Shown piece after piece: positions 45,576 to 54,728 of a DNA stretch of 64,000 bases. Made by a program: the position numbers and the translations under genes. The DNA comes from Pseudomonas farsensis. GTDB lineage: Bacteria; Pseudomonadota; Gammaproteobacteria; Pseudomonadales; Pseudomonadaceae. A model generated the notes under the pieces. It was not told the DNA's origin. It did no database searches and was given only the letters and a program-made list of their open reading frames with translations. Location of the stretch: NCBI RefSeq assembly GCF_014268805.2, contig NZ_JABWRF020000002.1, forward strand, positions 1,308,001-1,372,000, given 5' to 3'. Each line of letters opens with the position of its first letter. The first letter of the stretch is position 1.

Positions 45576-45914
45576 ATGGCAAACGAAAAATTTGAAAACA
45601 TCTATTCAGAAGACTCGTTCTGGGACAAGGTTAAGAACTTCGCCATAGCTGCTGGCGAGTCGGCGCTGGAGCCAGCGCTCAAAATGTATTACTCAGCTAT
45701 CGATAATGATACGCCCATCTGGGCTAAGACCACTATCTACGGTGCTCTTGGCTACTTTATCTCTCCGATTGACGTGATTCCTGATGTAACACCGTTCGTT
45801 GGCTATACCGATGATATCGGCGTTTTGTGCGCAGCTTTGGCTGCTACTGCCGCGCATATCAAAAATGAGCATGTGGCTAAGGCCAAGGAAACCTTAGCGC
45901 AATGGTTCTCGTAA
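45576..45914 (+). CDS. YkvA family protein (DUF1232)
   Basis: A 112-residue protein of the YkvA/DUF1232 family: AKTTIYGALGYFISPIDVIPDVTPFVGYTDDIGVLCAALAATAAHIK is the diagnostic block, a hydrophobic hairpin with the conserved SPIDVIPD motif. The role is unknown. The start at 45576 is set by TTGGAGC upstream. It stands alone just outside the left island border and has lower G+C than the core. Confidence 0.85.
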   Translation: MANEKFENIYSEDSFWDKVKNFAIAAGESALEPALKMYYSAIDNDTPIWAKTTIYGALGYFISPIDVIPDVTPFVGYTDDIGVLCAALAATAAHIKNEHVAKAKETLAQWFS

Positions 45915-46230
45915 GCGCCTAATTAAAACGGCGTAGTTTGAAATAGCGGCGACTGCTAATCACATTCAGTCGGTGTCTGCCAACCATTTGACAGGGCGTT
46001 TGACGTGCGCCACTGCCATTCGATTAAGTTGGCAGGGCCGCAGGGCTGAGAGGAGTAGAAGTATCCGTTTGCTCTAACGGGAGTTTTCAAAATGCGGCTG
46101 TTCTCCGCGAGCGCCGTGCAGGCGCGGTGGCGCCCGTATGTCCACACCTAGCGGATATAGGATGTGTCAATCTTAGGAGCGACTGTATAGCAGAAAAAAT
46201 ACGCCCAAGAGCGTCATCTTATTTTTTCGG

Positions 46231-46257
46231 ATTTGGTGGGCCGGGGTAATTTGAATT
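46231..46257. other. Left border of the ssrA island: diverged copy of the ssrA 3' end
   Basis: ATTTGGTGGGCCGGGGTAAT and the following TTTGAATT match the start of the ssrA 3' end at 61866-61891 in the same orientation, with one gap and a few substitutions (about 22 of 26). Immediately to the left, ACGC-TCTTGG-GCGT followed by T residues (minus strand) looks like a terminator, as expected behind a tmRNA gene. The 428-bp gap 45915-46343 holds only this and the arm-type repeats. Confidence 0.6.
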
Positions 46258-46310
46258 GCCTGCCTAATTGTTTGATTTATAGCGTAAACATTGATTTGTT
46301 ACATGTCGGT

Positions 46311-46330
46311 GGAATACCAATTGGAATACC
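46311..46330. other. Arm-type direct repeats at the left island border
   Basis: GGAATACC occurs at 46311-46318 and 46323-46330, start-to-start distance 12 bp. The identical arrangement is found at 61736 and 61748 beside the integrase. They are placed like integrase or excisionase arm sites just inside both ends of the island. Confidence 0.6.
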
Positions 46331-46343
46331 GCAACAAGTATTT

Positions 46344-46847
46344 CTAGTCATGCAGCGATCTATCGGGATAGCTAGTCTGCACATCGCGGTTAGCACCTGC
46401 TACGGTAGGCAGAGAGGGCCACGAGATATATTGCAGATTACAGTTCGTCACAGCCTCCAGAAGCCATTTCAATTCAGCTTCCGGCTTGCGGATTCCGCAC
46501 TCCCAGAGCTCAAAAACGCGCCAACCTTGCTTGAGCAGTTCGTTCCTGTTCTTCATGTCTCTCTTCACGTTTTGCTCGAATTTCAAGCGCCAGAAATCTT
46601 CGCGAGAGCTGGGGGTGGTCGCGTATTTGCAATCGGGATGCCTGTGCCAGAAACAGCCGTGAATGAAAATGCAGACGCGGTATCGGGGCAACACTACGTC
46701 GGGACGGCCCGTTAGCTTTCGTGGATGCAGGCGGAATCTGAAGCCGTTTCTGTGGAGCAGCTTCCTGACCTTCATCTCCGGAGCAGTATTGCTACTGCGA
46801 ATGCTGGCCATCATGCGCGACCTGACGTCTTTACTGACGTTATCCAT
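46344..46847 (-). CDS. vsr: Very short patch repair endonuclease (Vsr)
   Basis: A 167-residue mismatch nicking enzyme that repairs T:G mismatches produced by deamination of 5-methylcytosine. Family signatures are clear: SKDVRSRMMASIRSSNTAPE at the N-terminus, catalytic Asp50 in GRPDVVLPRYRVCIFIHGCFWHRHPDCKYA (FHGCFWHxHxC zinc/active-site region), and RVFELWECGIRKPE at the end. It is divergent from the methyltransferase gene, the usual company for Vsr. Codon use is more A/T-rich than in core genes. Confidence 0.93.
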   Translation of the reverse strand: MDNVSKDVRSRMMASIRSSNTAPEMKVRKLLHRNGFRFRLHPRKLTGRPDVVLPRYRVCIFIHGCFWHRHPDCKYATTPSSREDFWRLKFEQNVKRDMKNRNELLKQGWRVFELWECGIRKPEAELKWLLEAVTNCNLQYISWPSLPTVAGANRDVQTSYPDRSLHD

Positions 46848-47127
46848 CGACTTTTCCCTCAGATGCAGCTGACCCCGATTAGGCTTACGACGTGGCGTTC
46901 CGTAATTTTATACAAATCCTTGCCCTACGCCGTCTCTAGGGCATTGGGAGTGCTTTCGGTGTGCCAAGCGATGGGCTCGGCGTGAAATTGTGTTTTCACC
47001 TTCGCAGGTGATCTAGTGATCGTACATGCGGCATCAAGCTGGATGTAGCTGCACTACTGCCCCATTCCTGGTACAGTAGCTCGGCTCTGCTACCTACGCT
47101 GTTGCCTTCTTGATATCTAGACCTTCG

Positions 47128-48795
47128 ATGCCCATGATTGAATACCAGAACTCCCTGTTCCCGCCGGCCACTACCGCCAAGCCAGCTATCGCGGTCGAGG
47201 ATGCTATCCAGGTCGTAGACCTATTCGCTGGCCCTGGCGGGTTGGGCGAGGGCTTTTCATCCTCCGGCAAAGGCAAACATTTCGATATCATCGTCTCTGC
47301 TGAAATGGATCCTGTTGCCAGGAAGACGTTAAAACTCCGTGCTTACTACCGATTGCTGAAGCGCGAATACCCTGACGGGTTAATGGACTACTATCGGTAC
47401 TGTAATGGAGAAACAGATGAACCTAGCAGCAGCCCCGAGACCGCAGTGTTCTGGAAGCGTGCCGAACAGGAAGCACGGCAGATAACCTTGGGGTCGGAGG
47501 AAGGCGATAAAGAGTTAAATGGTATCATTCAGGACAGGTTGAATAAGGTGGGGCGCCCATGGGTACTCATTGGGGGACCTCCATGCCAAGCATACTCGAT
47601 CGTTGGTAGAGCGAGAAACCAAGCCAAGCAAGACTATGTGGCGGAGAATGATCATCGGCATTTTCTTTATAAGGATTATCTACGTATAATTAAAGATTAT
47701 CGTCCGACTGTCTTTGTTATGGAGAATGTTAAAGGTATCTTATCGTCCAAAGTTGGAGGGAAAGGTATTTTTCGACAGATTTTGCAAGATCTAGTAGACC
47801 CAAGTAAGGCGTTAGACGGGGTAGATGGTGGTCAAAAATATAAAATTTGCTCACTGGTTTCTGAAGAGTCTTACGGTTTTTCAGACTGTATAGATAGCGT
47901 GAAGCCAAAGTCGTTTATTATTGAAGCTGAAAAGTACGGGATACCGCAGGCCCGCCACCGCGTGATCCTTCTTGGGGTGGCTCTAGATGAGAGTGGTAAA
48001 GTTCCCGGGCATGACCTTTTGGAGAGATCTAATCCTGTATCGGTCCGGGAGGCTATAGGAGGACTTCCTAAGCTGAGAAGCAAGTTATCGCGGCGCGCGG
48101 ATTGTCAAGCAGAATGGTATCGGACTGTTGCCGATGAGGTAGATGATTTATTACGCTGCGCTCAACTTGAGAGTGGCGAAATGATTGGCCCTCTTCAAGA
48201 TACTCGGCGAGCGCTATTCGAAGGACCGCGTAGTTCTGGCGCTGAACGGGTGCCAAAGGAGAAGGGGCAGGGGCTTACTGGGATATCATCACTGGATGCT
48301 TGGTATAACGATCCAGAAATCAAGTACTGGATTAGTCATGATGCCCGAAGCCATATGCGGTCGGACCTGCGACGATATGTTTTTGCTAGTACCTTTGCCG
48401 CGCGGAATAAAACCTCCCCTAAGGGGCATGAGCAGTTCTCACTTCCTGGTCTTGCGCCCGCCCACAAGAATTGGGAAAGCGGTAAGTTTAGCGATCGCTT
48501 TCGAGTGCAGCTTGCAGAATATCCAGCTACGACTATTACTAGCCATATTTCGAAGGATGGGCACTATTTCATCCATTACGACCCTGCGCAATGTCGTAGC
48601 CTAACTGTTCGCGAGGCTGCGCGACTTCAGACATTCCCGGATAACTACTATTTTGAAGGGAACCGAACTCAGCAGTACCATCAGGTGGGTAATGCGGTAC
48701 CGCCTCTGCTGGCTAACAAGATTGCGAAAATTGTCTACGACGTTGTTTGTCGAAGAATTTCTGAACGTCAAAAAAATGGTTCGGATGAGTTGTAA
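47128..48795 (+). CDS. DNA (cytosine-5-)-methyltransferase
   Basis: A 555-residue C5 methyltransferase. Motif I is VVDLFAGPGGLGEGF, motif IV GGPPCQAYS with nucleophile Cys153, motif VI MENVKGIL, motif VIII QARHRVILLGV, and motif X GNAVPPLLANKIA close to the C-terminus. The long spacer between motifs VIII and X carries the target-recognition region. ATG 47128 is taken as the start; a TTG at 47110 and ATG at 47134 are alternatives, none with a strong site. It is divergent from vsr (280 bp) and convergent with the AIPR gene. It is the modification half of the system. Confidence 0.94.
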   Translation: MPMIEYQNSLFPPATTAKPAIAVEDAIQVVDLFAGPGGLGEGFSSSGKGKHFDIIVSAEMDPVARKTLKLRAYYRLLKREYPDGLMDYYRYCNGETDEPSSSPETAVFWKRAEQEARQITLGSEEGDKELNGIIQDRLNKVGRPWVLIGGPPCQAYSIVGRARNQAKQDYVAENDHRHFLYKDYLRIIKDYRPTVFVMENVKGILSSKVGGKGIFRQILQDLVDPSKALDGVDGGQKYKICSLVSEESYGFSDCIDSVKPKSFIIEAEKYGIPQARHRVILLGVALDESGKVPGHDLLERSNPVSVREAIGGLPKLRSKLSRRADCQAEWYRTVADEVDDLLRCAQLESGEMIGPLQDTRRALFEGPRSSGAERVPKEKGQGLTGISSLDAWYNDPEIKYWISHDARSHMRSDLRRYVFASTFAARNKTSPKGHEQFSLPGLAPAHKNWESGKFSDRFRVQLAEYPATTITSHISKDGHYFIHYDPAQCRSLTVREAARLQTFPDNYYFEGNRTQQYHQVGNAVPPLLANKIAKIVYDVVCRRISERQKNGSDEL

Positions 48796-48983
48796 GTATG
48801 AGATGAGGATCGTCCACTTGTCGAGCAGAGCTATACGGCGCCGCTATTTGGTTGTCGCCAAGGCCCCCTAACTCCGTGAATTGTGAGCTTGTAGCAGAGC
48901 ATTGCTGGATGATTGTTGTAACCGATTTTAATGACTGCTCAAGCTCGAACTTCATTTTAGAAGGATATGTTATTTAATCGGTC

Positions 48984-51059
48984 TTACATATCCTCCACTG
49001 GCATTCCTTCCTCTGCCATCCTCTTTATAAGCAGCTTGACTGCATTCTTATCTGGCCTTGCTAGGTTTAGGTTTCCCGATCCGATTTTCCGAAGGGCCTG
49101 GTCAGCCTTTGGCGACAGGAATCTATGCTGTTCGGCGGTCCGACGAATGATCTCGGCCTTAGGGGCGAGTGAGTGCAAAAGTATTTCGAAGTCGATTTCA
49201 CTGTCAATCCTTGCAGACGATTTCGCTTCCTTTTTTTCTTGCGTAATATCACCTATATCAAGCGTCAAATGCTTAGGGATAGGCGGTATTTTAAATTCTT
49301 GTGTGCTGATGTTTTGCCAGCAAGCTTCAAGTTTGCAGTACTCCCCGACGTTGCGAACATTTGCCGGAGCATTTCTGATGGCGTCAGCGATTAGTGGAGT
49401 AAGAGATGTTATGATTTCCTGGAGTTCTTCCGGGACGGATTGTATGCTCCAGATTGCCCCCCAATTTAGGTTAGCCTTTGTTTGGTGATAAATTTTTTCG
49501 GCAATCCAAGAGAGTGTATAAGCAATTGTCTGTGATTTATATCCGCGATCATCCTTATACCATTCGGAGCTAGCAATGTGCTTGTCGGTCCAGCGGAATA
49601 CCAGCCCCATTGCACAAGTGTTCCTATACCAAAGCTCGTTGAATTGGGTGGGCGACGACTTCCACGTTTTCGCGATTTGATCAGCAAATGCCATGAACGC
49701 TTTCTGCGCGCCTCTGGATACAATGTACGGCTTCCTTTCGAAGCTGAGAAAGTATTTGGCAAGCTCGGTTTTTTCGATAAGCTTGTCCTTAGGGAACTCC
49801 AGCAGAAATTTTTTCTTTTCGGCCACGGACGCGTACGCCGTGCCGTCACGGTACTGCCCGCGGGCGCGCTCATAGAACCACTTTTCACCCGTCATTGCAC
49901 CGTTTTGAGGCGGAGCAGTTATCGTCCGGGAGTGACGTTCCATTTGGAGATGGAACGGATGGCTCGAGAAGAAGTCCGCCTCTGAGATTCGATTCTGGGT
50001 GTTGGCGTAACGCGAAATTTTCGGGACTACCTGCTCGATTCTTGCAGATGGAACTACTGATAGTTTCATTTGTACGTAGACGCGATCAAGCGGTGAGTCT
50101 GCAACATCCTTTGCATACAGAATAGATGCTGTTGTTTGACCACCATTCACAATCTGAAGGTTATGGATGGCCGCAATCCCTAGCTGTCCGTCTTCGAGTA
50201 CCTCAAGCTTAACCGCAGATGCGGTCGCGGTTAGCCCGTTGTTGTATGCGAAGAACATGTCGGGCGTCTTTTTGATTGTTTCCAAGATGCCCTTGTTTAC
50301 CTTGGTCTTGGCTTGGAGATAGGTCCGAACGTTCTGCTCGAGTAATCTTGCACCGTATAGGCCATAGACCTCGGCAAGCACGGGCCCCGGGATAGCAAGG
50401 AGGAAGGATTGATGCTCTTCGGTATTTGTTGAAGCCTTGAGGCACGCGATTGGCCCTCCAGCTATCTCGGCGATATTGACTTCGATAGATTCAGGCGAGT
50501 GGAAGCTTTTTTGAATTTCGAAGTAGCGAACTGCATCAAGTACGCTGTAAACAATAGGTACTCCGCCTATTTGCTCGCCAAGTTGTGGCGGTCGTTTAGT
50601 TGCCAAGCGGGCGTTGGAGAAAAGAATGATTCGCACTCTCTTGATGAGGTCGCGTGCTGAATATATGGGGTAGGCTGCAGCAAACGCTGGGCTTGTTTCT
50701 TCAATAGAATTGATGAAAGTCGATGAGCAGGCATTTTCGAAGAAGGCGGAGGCATGCTTGAACGCTGAGGTTAGGCGGTCATTGTTTATTGATTCAAGTT
50801 TCGTTCCGTCGCGGTAATCGCAGATAGCAAGATAAAGCGTTCCACGATCGACATCAAATCCATAGCCGTCGATTCGGTAAGGGCGCCGTCCTCCTTCCTT
50901 GTGACTGTGCGTGTATTCCAAGTCTATGGTGTCACCGTTATCTGACGCCGTTGCGGCATATAGCTCGAAAAAAGCTTCTTGCTGAAATATGCCGCGTGCC
51001 TCCGCTTCTAAAAGTATATCTTCTCGGAGTGCTTCGAATGCTTGCTGCAACCCACTCAT
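48984..51059 (-). CDS. AIPR family anti-phage protein
   Basis: A 691-residue protein of the AIPR (abortive infection phage resistance) family. The diagnostic core is FFAYNNGLTATASAVKL followed by IHNLQIVNGGQTTASILYA and VYVQMKLSVVP, at about residues 270-330. There is no signal or membrane segment. It is last in the four-gene minus-strand operon and its ATG overlaps the PD-(D/E)XK stop by 4 bp. The molecular activity of AIPR proteins is not established; the operon context links it to the restriction machinery. Confidence 0.88.
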   Translation of the reverse strand: MSGLQQAFEALREDILLEAEARGIFQQEAFFELYAATASDNGDTIDLEYTHSHKEGGRRPYRIDGYGFDVDRGTLYLAICDYRDGTKLESINNDRLTSAFKHASAFFENACSSTFINSIEETSPAFAAAYPIYSARDLIKRVRIILFSNARLATKRPPQLGEQIGGVPIVYSVLDAVRYFEIQKSFHSPESIEVNIAEIAGGPIACLKASTNTEEHQSFLLAIPGPVLAEVYGLYGARLLEQNVRTYLQAKTKVNKGILETIKKTPDMFFAYNNGLTATASAVKLEVLEDGQLGIAAIHNLQIVNGGQTTASILYAKDVADSPLDRVYVQMKLSVVPSARIEQVVPKISRYANTQNRISEADFFSSHPFHLQMERHSRTITAPPQNGAMTGEKWFYERARGQYRDGTAYASVAEKKKFLLEFPKDKLIEKTELAKYFLSFERKPYIVSRGAQKAFMAFADQIAKTWKSSPTQFNELWYRNTCAMGLVFRWTDKHIASSEWYKDDRGYKSQTIAYTLSWIAEKIYHQTKANLNWGAIWSIQSVPEELQEIITSLTPLIADAIRNAPANVRNVGEYCKLEACWQNISTQEFKIPPIPKHLTLDIGDITQEKKEAKSSARIDSEIDFEILLHSLAPKAEIIRRTAEQHRFLSPKADQALRKIGSGNLNLARPDKNAVKLLIKRMAEEGMPVEDM

Positions 51060-52039
51060 GCTTCTATTCCCTCGAAGGCATCATCACAGCTGACGATGAA
51101 GGGAGAGCAGTCGCTCACACGAATGCTGTAGTTAACCATCTCGACGCCGGTGCGGAGATCACTGCGTTCGATACGAGGAAAGTCATTGGACACCTCGTAG
51201 AAAATTCGATCAACGAGAACCCAGCTCTCTTCACCATATTCCGGCATCTCTTGATATCCTGCTTCCAGTAAAGCGATCTCGAAGCATTCCAAAGCATTTG
51301 CACTTGTCCCGGAAATAGCGTCTCGTATCTCTGATACAAGAGCATTGAGAGTCCGCGCCGATGTTGCGACGGATGGAGTTGGGGCTATGCCTTGGTTGCA
51401 AATCAGGATCCGCCCCTGAACTGCGTCCAGTTGATCTTCGGAGGAAATTCGAATTCGTCGGTCGGCGGTTACTACCTGCGTCTTTACCTCAAATATGGAG
51501 CCGGCTACCACAAAATCTTGCTCATGACCGCCAGGACCATTCCAGCATTTGATAGCAGCGTTCCAACCAACGCGGTCACTAAGAACATCCCGCAGAAAAA
51601 GCAGTTCGCCTATCAAACCAATCCGTTCACTTTTTGAAAGTAAACGGCCGGCCCGATGGCTAAGCATCTCCTGCCAGCGATGAACCTCTTTGATTGCTTG
51701 TAGGAGCCCTTTCCCGGACTGCGTCGGTGCAAACCGTTCGGTTGCAAGCATGAGGCTCTTGCACATAAGCGCGAAATTTCTGAAATCGGCAGCATTACTT
51801 AGGCTCAGTACTAATCGTGAGCATCCGGGGGCTACTGAATGCATCTCGCAGGTCACTGCTGACATCCTTGGCAGGCTAGGCATTCCATGCAATACGCAAT
51901 CGCCATCCAGCTGAAATACAAAATACCCGTTGAAGTCACGGCCTATTCTGAAATCGAGCGGATGGCTGCTGTCAGCAAGTCGAATGTTGTAGCAACCTGG
52001 ATCTGTTGGCAGGGCGATAGACTTCCATTCATCAAGCAT
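51056..52039 (-). CDS. PD-(D/E)XK motif protein (DUF4420-type nuclease)
   Basis: A 327-residue predicted restriction nuclease. LIGELLFLRDVLS is the family's GEL-like segment, followed by a PD-(D/E)XK-type active site: an acidic residue in EQDFVV, then FEVKTQ with Glu184 and Lys186. The start is at 52039 (MLDEWKSIALP), overlapping the Z1 gene's stop by 8 bp; the longer frame upstream lies inside Z1. This is the best candidate for the DNA-cutting subunit of the system. Confidence 0.85.
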   Translation of the reverse strand: MLDEWKSIALPTDPGCYNIRLADSSHPLDFRIGRDFNGYFVFQLDGDCVLHGMPSLPRMSAVTCEMHSVAPGCSRLVLSLSNAADFRNFALMCKSLMLATERFAPTQSGKGLLQAIKEVHRWQEMLSHRAGRLLSKSERIGLIGELLFLRDVLSDRVGWNAAIKCWNGPGGHEQDFVVAGSIFEVKTQVVTADRRIRISSEDQLDAVQGRILICNQGIAPTPSVATSARTLNALVSEIRDAISGTSANALECFEIALLEAGYQEMPEYGEESWVLVDRIFYEVSNDFPRIERSDLRTGVEMVNYSIRVSDCSPFIVSCDDAFEGIEA

Positions 52040-54728
52040 CCTGGGCCTCCACCATCGCCTCGGCGTCATCATCTTCCTCAGCGGCAAAGCTCTCAAGTTG
52101 CTGTCGATAGACAGCATTTATTTGGTAGGTTCTCTCCTTTGCGGGTTTATTAGTCTCGGGCATGCAGAAGGAAAGGGTTACGATGTGATGTTCATGTTTG
52201 AGAACCTCTTTTGGATCGGCTTGATCATCTCGATCGTTCCGCAGCTTCGCATTGAAGATGTGCACCAGCATCATCGGCCGCTCGCGCACGGAGCATGCGG
52301 CGCGTTCCTTCTTGTACGTTCCAGCTTGGTGGGCAGCATCTGCCTTCGCTTTTTGTAGATCGTTTAGTCCGATCTGAGCATCTCCAGGATCAGCAACGCG
52401 GTTTTTGTTACCATATACTCGATAGGTACCCTTTTGTACTGTCCCTTGATCCCGAGACCTTAAGTTCACATTATGACCAGCAAATGAAATGGATTCGCCC
52501 GATTGGCGCATGGGAAGTACTACATCCCATTTATCGAGTTCATCCGTGACACGGTCCTTGACGTAATCCCCGAAGAGAGATGTATCGGAAATCACCGAGA
52601 GATCGGGATGGTCTACGAACTGAAATTGGCGCATAAGATTTAGTACGTCGCGTCCTCCCGCAGCCCAGCGAATGAAGCCTTTCTGTATTTCTGCAGGGGT
52701 TCCGAGTGCAATGAGAAATTGCTCTACTGCACTGCTATGCGTATTTCCAATAGCAGGATCATTTGGAAGCGCGAAACCCTCGATGTGACGTGCCGAATAG
52801 TCTTGGGCGATTTTAAGCTTCTCCGCCGTCCGCATCTTGTTTGCCGCAGTGACCCTGATAGCGAGCGGGCTTTGCCGGACTTTGAGGCCGAAATCACGCG
52901 GTGTGCGGTGCGCGGCCTTCATGCGTTTGATCTCGCTTCTTAGTTCTTCTGTAGCTTCGTCTACATACTCGTAGTGGTCGAAGGACACCTGAGGAAGATA
53001 GAGTCGGCAATACTCTTCGTAGCCCGGTCGATAGCCGAACCAGCGCGCCATTTGCATAAGTGTATCGCTTGCAGTAGTATTCCGCAGTAGATAGGAGACC
53101 GTCAGACCTTCTAGCGTCAGACCACGTGAAAGCGCTAATCCGCCGATGGCTATTATATGGAGACCATCTGATTTATGTCGCGAGTAGTCCAGTTTACCGC
53201 CCCGCATATTGACGGTTAGGACTTTGATGGGCTGGACACCTTCATTGAGTACTTCAAGCAGGTCGCACCAATTCAGTCCAGAGCTACTGAACTCGATTTC
53301 GAAGCTACGTTCGAGATCATCCATGATGTCATCATTGATTTCATCCAGCGGCAGCGATGCATGTACCGAGATCGCGTCTTGGATCTCCGTAACATATTCG
53401 TAAACAAGTCCGAGGATCTTTTCTTGGATGGCGTTGAAACGACTGACGTTGATCATCATCGTACAGTGGGCTTTGCCCTTGTCTTGCAATACCCTTATGG
53501 CCCTTGTTATGCAAAAAACACGGATCGCGTGACGCAAGCTTGCCGGCATGTCGGAAACATTGTCTCCGCTTTTGTGCTTCAGCGGTAGTAGAGTTCGATA
53601 GTCGTCAATGATCTTGACCATGTTAGAGCGTAAGTTTCCGCCCTCACGGAAAACTCGATGTGAACCTACATAGTTAGTTGGTGGATCAAGCGCCTTGATG
53701 AAGTTTCCGGGGAAGAGGTCATCCGTCTCCATTTCCTCTGTCGTTTCTGGGTCGATGAAAATGTTGGCGAACGGTGTAGCGGTATAGCCGACATATGCAG
53801 AGCGAGGAAAGCGCGAGAGAATTTGTCGGATGATGCCGTTGATGGCAGTGGTCCGCTTGGGGTCAGAGGCGGTGTTAATAGACGCGTTGTCGGCTTCGTC
53901 GTCGATCAGCAGAAGTGGTAGGTCATAGCCACCGGTCTCTCCCTGTGTTTCAATCCATTGTGCGAGACGTTCAAGGATGGATTTGTTCTTTTTGGTAATA
54001 AAGATCATCGGCTCTTGATGACCTGCCAGGCCGAAATAAATGCCGTCTGCACCACTCGAAAAATCGGCTACCCGCGTTGTTCCATAGGAAGGAATTCTTC
54101 GCGCCGTTGCATAAGTCTGGATTGGCAATGACTGCTGAGCAGCCGCGCCAAACATCGAGATTTTGCCGATGAATGTTTCATCAATCCTTTCCTGCGTCTG
54201 GGCGCGCAGCGAGTTGGTTATCCCTGCAAGTAGAATAATTACACGATAGCCCGCATCGGCTGCTTTGCAGATCAGAGCAGAATAGTTGGTGGTTTTACCC
54301 GACTGGACGTTACCCATGACCATGCCGCGAACTGCACCGTAGAACTCGTCTTTTGGATCGCCGCACTGGTCCAGAATTTCATCAGTATCCGAGTGTAGGG
54401 TCGCCAGCACGGGCGAAGGAAGTGTCCCCGTCTCGAGGTAGTATTTCCGTAGGCGATTCCAATAGTAGAAATCAAGCTCCGGGCGCTTGGCATCTAGCCA
54501 AGGCCGGTGGCCTTTTGTAATAACCGCCCCTCGCTTCTGGGTAACTGTAAAGCTAGCTTCCAGTTCGCGGATAATCGCAATGATTGCTGGCTCGTCAAGA
54601 CGCTGAAACGGCCCGTCGCGAACTATAGAAGGGATCGTACCTTCAGGTAAGCCTTGTCCTTGAGCAATATCGTCACCATATTGCTCTTCGATTTTCGAGC
54701 GGAAAAACGCAAGTTCGCTTTTAAACAT
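52032..54728 (-). CDS. Z1 domain superfamily II helicase-like ATPase
   Basis: An 898-residue Z1-domain protein. Walker A is GNVQSGKTTNYSALICKAAD, Walker B LLIDDEADNASIN, and motif III-like VGYTATPFANIFID. The Z1-specific block is IGGLALSRGLTLEGLTVSYLLRNTTASDTLMQMARWFGYRPGY, with the arginine finger-like residues. It most likely translocates on or remodels DNA. Its ATG abuts the GHKL gene's stop (TAAATG), and its 3' end overlaps the nuclease gene, implying fixed stoichiometry. Confidence 0.93.
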   Translation of the reverse strand: MFKSELAFFRSKIEEQYGDDIAQGQGLPEGTIPSIVRDGPFQRLDEPAIIAIIRELEASFTVTQKRGAVITKGHRPWLDAKRPELDFYYWNRLRKYYLETGTLPSPVLATLHSDTDEILDQCGDPKDEFYGAVRGMVMGNVQSGKTTNYSALICKAADAGYRVIILLAGITNSLRAQTQERIDETFIGKISMFGAAAQQSLPIQTYATARRIPSYGTTRVADFSSGADGIYFGLAGHQEPMIFITKKNKSILERLAQWIETQGETGGYDLPLLLIDDEADNASINTASDPKRTTAINGIIRQILSRFPRSAYVGYTATPFANIFIDPETTEEMETDDLFPGNFIKALDPPTNYVGSHRVFREGGNLRSNMVKIIDDYRTLLPLKHKSGDNVSDMPASLRHAIRVFCITRAIRVLQDKGKAHCTMMINVSRFNAIQEKILGLVYEYVTEIQDAISVHASLPLDEINDDIMDDLERSFEIEFSSSGLNWCDLLEVLNEGVQPIKVLTVNMRGGKLDYSRHKSDGLHIIAIGGLALSRGLTLEGLTVSYLLRNTTASDTLMQMARWFGYRPGYEEYCRLYLPQVSFDHYEYVDEATEELRSEIKRMKAAHRTPRDFGLKVRQSPLAIRVTAANKMRTAEKLKIAQDYSARHIEGFALPNDPAIGNTHSSAVEQFLIALGTPAEIQKGFIRWAAGGRDVLNLMRQFQFVDHPDLSVISDTSLFGDYVKDRVTDELDKWDVVLPMRQSGESISFAGHNVNLRSRDQGTVQKGTYRVYGNKNRVADPGDAQIGLNDLQKAKADAAHQAGTYKKERAACSVRERPMMLVHIFNAKLRNDRDDQADPKEVLKHEHHIVTLSFCMPETNKPAKERTYQINAVYRQQLESFAAEEDDDAEAMVEAQDA

